This document shows positions 6,058 through 7,056 of a DNA stretch of 7,056 nucleotides, piece by piece. Source of the stretch: Rhodoferax sp. (lineage in GTDB: Bacteria > Pseudomonadota > Gammaproteobacteria > Burkholderiales > Burkholderiaceae_C); contig JADGRK010000128.1 of NCBI GenBank assembly GCA_017880985.1, forward strand, positions 1 through 7,056. The letters run 5' to 3'. The translations under genes were made by a program, and so were the position numbers. A model generated the notes under the pieces. The model saw only the letters and a program-made list of their open reading frames with translations, did not search any database and was not told the DNA's origin. Numbering within the stretch: the stretch's first letter is position 1; every line of letters begins with the position of its first letter.

Positions 6058-6504
6058 ATGCGGGAATTTCACAAAGACAACGTCATTCCATCAGGCGACT
6101 GCGTTTGGGTTTTCGGCTCAAACGAGAAGGGCGCGCACGGCAAGGGCGCAGCCAAGGTCGCAAAAGTGAATTTTCACGCAGAGTACGGAGTAGGGCACGG
6201 CCCGACCGGCAGGGCCTATGCAATTCCAACCAGAGACAAGCATCTTGCTTTGCTAACGTTGCCAACCATCGGCGAATCTATTACTGGATTTTTGTTGTAT
6301 GCAAGTGAGCATCCTGCAACAACCTTTTTTGTGACCAGGATTGGCGTTGACGTCACTGGCTATAGTGACCTCGAGATTGGACCGCGCTTCGTTAAGGCAC
6401 CATCAAACTGTGTTCTGCCTGAAGAATGGAAGCCGTTCTGCAACAGTCACCAGAGCCAGGAACAGATACCTCGAAGAAATCACGCTTTGGAGTCCAGATC
6501 ATGA
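6058..6504 (+). CDS. Small 'VFGSN' family protein (phage/plasmid type), possibly macrodomain-like
   Basis: This 148-aa protein is of a family I have seen in phages, plasmids and genomic islands but which has no firm function. It begins with the characteristic strand and loop CVWVFGSNEKGAHGKGAA (15-32), then YGVGHGPTGRAYAIPT (43-58) with the usual RDK, then TFFVTRIGVDVTGY (89-102) and a closing APSNCVLPEEW (114-124). Loops such as GSNxxGxHGxGAA recall nucleotide- or ADP-ribose-binding macrodomains, but that link is inference. The usual family segment resembles IGCGLAGY; here it reads IGVDVTGY, so the Cys/Gly pattern is changed and binding may be altered. The tail after about 128 is polar and unlike the core. 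The gene starts 8 bases after hipA and its stop overlaps the next start as ATGA, so the three genes are probably co-translated. Confidence 0.7.
   Translation: MREFHKDNVIPSGDCVWVFGSNEKGAHGKGAAKVAKVNFHAEYGVGHGPTGRAYAIPTRDKHLALLTLPTIGESITGFLLYASEHPATTFFVTRIGVDVTGYSDLEIGPRFVKAPSNCVLPEEWKPFCNSHQSQEQIPRRNHALESRS
6489..6492 (+). promoter_or_regulatory. Ribosome binding site for the ERCC4-type nuclease
   Basis: GGAG lies 8 bases before the ATG at 6501. This favours 6501 over the in-frame ATG at 6426, which would add 25 residues unlike the family and overlap the upstream gene by 79 bases. Confidence 0.55.
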
Positions 6505-6773
6505 ACGATGTGAAATTTGTGATTTCCGTGGACATGCGGGAACAGCGGTCGGGGGTTACCAGACAACTCGAGCGCAGCTCGATAGTCACCGTCAAATATG
6601 CCGATCTGGCCGTAGGGGACTCCGTCTTGTCCGACGAAGTTGTCGTTGAACGCAAGGAAGCCACTGACTTCGTTTTGTCCATAATGGACCGAAGATTGTT
6701 CGGGCAAGTTGCTCAGATGAAGGCAAGCAGTGCGTTCACGGCATTCACCCAGAGCGCATGCTTTTCTTTCTGA
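6501..6773 (+). pseudogene. ERCC4/XPF-type nuclease, C-terminally truncated
   Basis: The N-terminal half of an ERCC4-domain nuclease, a fold that cuts branched or structured DNA, is coded by 90 codons. The active-site signature is complete: VDMREQRSG (D11, R13), VGD (D40), VVVERKEATDF (E50, R51, K52, D56), i.e. the GD...ERKxxxD motif. VLSIMDRRLFGQVAQMK (58-74), the helix that normally leads into the rest of the domain, follows. After about residue 75 the sequence (SSAFTAFTQSACFSF) no longer resembles the family and stops at 6771-6773, whereas members usually continue for 100 or more residues. The break is thus near 6726-6735, and foreign sequence provides the stop. The start overlaps the upstream stop by 4 bases. 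Without the rest of the fold the product is probably inactive, although every catalytic residue remains. Confidence 0.8.
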
Positions 6774-6823
6774 AAAAAGTGGCGCGATGAATACAATGAA
6801 GCGGTTTGCAACCAGCCCCTACC

Positions 6824-6828
6824 AAGGA
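6824..6828 (+). promoter_or_regulatory. Ribosome binding site for the alcohol dehydrogenase
   Basis: AAGGA lies 6 bases before the ATG at 6835. In-frame ATGs at 6787 and 6796 would add 16 or 13 residues not seen in the family and lack a good ribosome site. The 61-bp gap after the nuclease remnant shows no clear promoter. Confidence 0.6.
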
Positions 6829-6834
6829 AATACC

Positions 6835-7056
6835 ATGCTGACGACCAAGGCCTATGGCGCACAGAACGCCACCTCGCTGATTGCCCCACTGGAGATCAAC
6901 CGTCGCGAACCCGGTCCCCACGATGTGCTGTTTGAAATTCTGTTTTGCGGTGTCTGCCATACCGATATACACATGTCGCGCGGCCAGTTTCCAAGATCCA
7001 TTTTTCCGATGGTACCGGGCCATGAGGTCATCGGCAAAGTGACCCAGATCGGCAGC
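6835..7056 (+). CDS. Zinc-dependent alcohol dehydrogenase, YahK/cinnamyl-alcohol type (partial, 3' end outside)
   Basis: The first 74 residues of a medium-chain, zinc-dependent alcohol/aldehyde oxidoreductase are present; it would interconvert alcohols and aldehydes with NAD(P)H in the cytoplasm. The N-terminus MLTTKAYGAQNATSLIAPLE and INRREPGPHDVLFEI fit the YahK-like group (full length about 350 aa). The catalytic-zinc Cys is C41 in FCGVCHTDIH, with T43 as the likely proton-relay residue, followed by H63-E64 in MVPGHEVIGKV. The structural-zinc cysteines and the Rossmann domain lie beyond the window. The start at 6835 fits the family length and has a good ribosome site. It appears intact as far as it goes and probably belongs to a different genomic block from the damaged genes before it. 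Substrate cannot be told from this part. Confidence 0.88.
   Translation, partial: MLTTKAYGAQNATSLIAPLEINRREPGPHDVLFEILFCGVCHTDIHMSRGQFPRSIFPMVPGHEVIGKVTQIGS

Noticed and set aside
6426..6500. Longer start for the ERCC4 nuclease
   Set aside because: It would overlap the upstream gene by 79 bases, has a poorly spaced ribosome site, and adds residues unlike the family; 6501 has GGAG at good spacing and an ATGA overlap.

Overview
The window looks like accessory DNA from a Gram-negative proteobacterium, most likely a betaproteobacterium of the Burkholderiales/Comamonadaceae type. The evidence is an IS1071-type element (a Tn3-family insertion sequence typical of Comamonas, Delftia, Acidovorax and their catabolic plasmids), fairly high GC, and gene families common in that group. 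Whether it lies on a plasmid or a chromosome cannot be decided from the sequence.

Layout, left to right. (1) 1-134: a short open frame ending at a TAG (79-81), then what looks like the extreme 5' end of a group II intron (81-134), cut off by the next element. (2) 135-3334: a structurally complete 3200-bp IS1071-like element with 109-bp terminal inverted repeats and one intact 970-aa transposase carrying a full DDE triad (D663, D733, E863). The bases just outside the two ends differ (GAGAA and ATTGC), so there is no target duplication. (3) 3335-3452: a short non-coding junction. (4) 3453-4503, minus strand: a two-gene Xre/MbcA-ParS-type antitoxin and RES-domain toxin operon. Its promoter (TTGCAG, 17 bp, TATAAT) is covered by inverted and direct repeats that look like an autoregulatory operator. 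(5) 4569-4840: degenerate coding remnants on the minus strand. (6) 4883-6773, plus strand: three closely packed genes. They are a HipA-family kinase that has lost its N-terminal part but keeps the kinase core, a small protein of the phage/plasmid 'VFGSN' type, and the N-terminal half of an ERCC4/XPF-type nuclease with an intact GD...ERK...D active site. (7) 6835-7056: the start of a zinc-dependent alcohol dehydrogenase, running off the right edge.

Taken together, the segment is a mosaic with visible breakpoints: the intron is cut at 134/135, hipA lacks its 5' end, the nuclease lacks its 3' end near 6726-6735, and the IS has unmatched flanks. The only complete, apparently regulated unit besides the IS is the Xre-RES toxin-antitoxin pair. 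The hipA / VFGSN / ERCC4 set is translationally packed (8-nt gap, then a 4-nt overlap), which suggests a transcription unit that worked together before it was damaged. It is the best candidate here for an under-described module.
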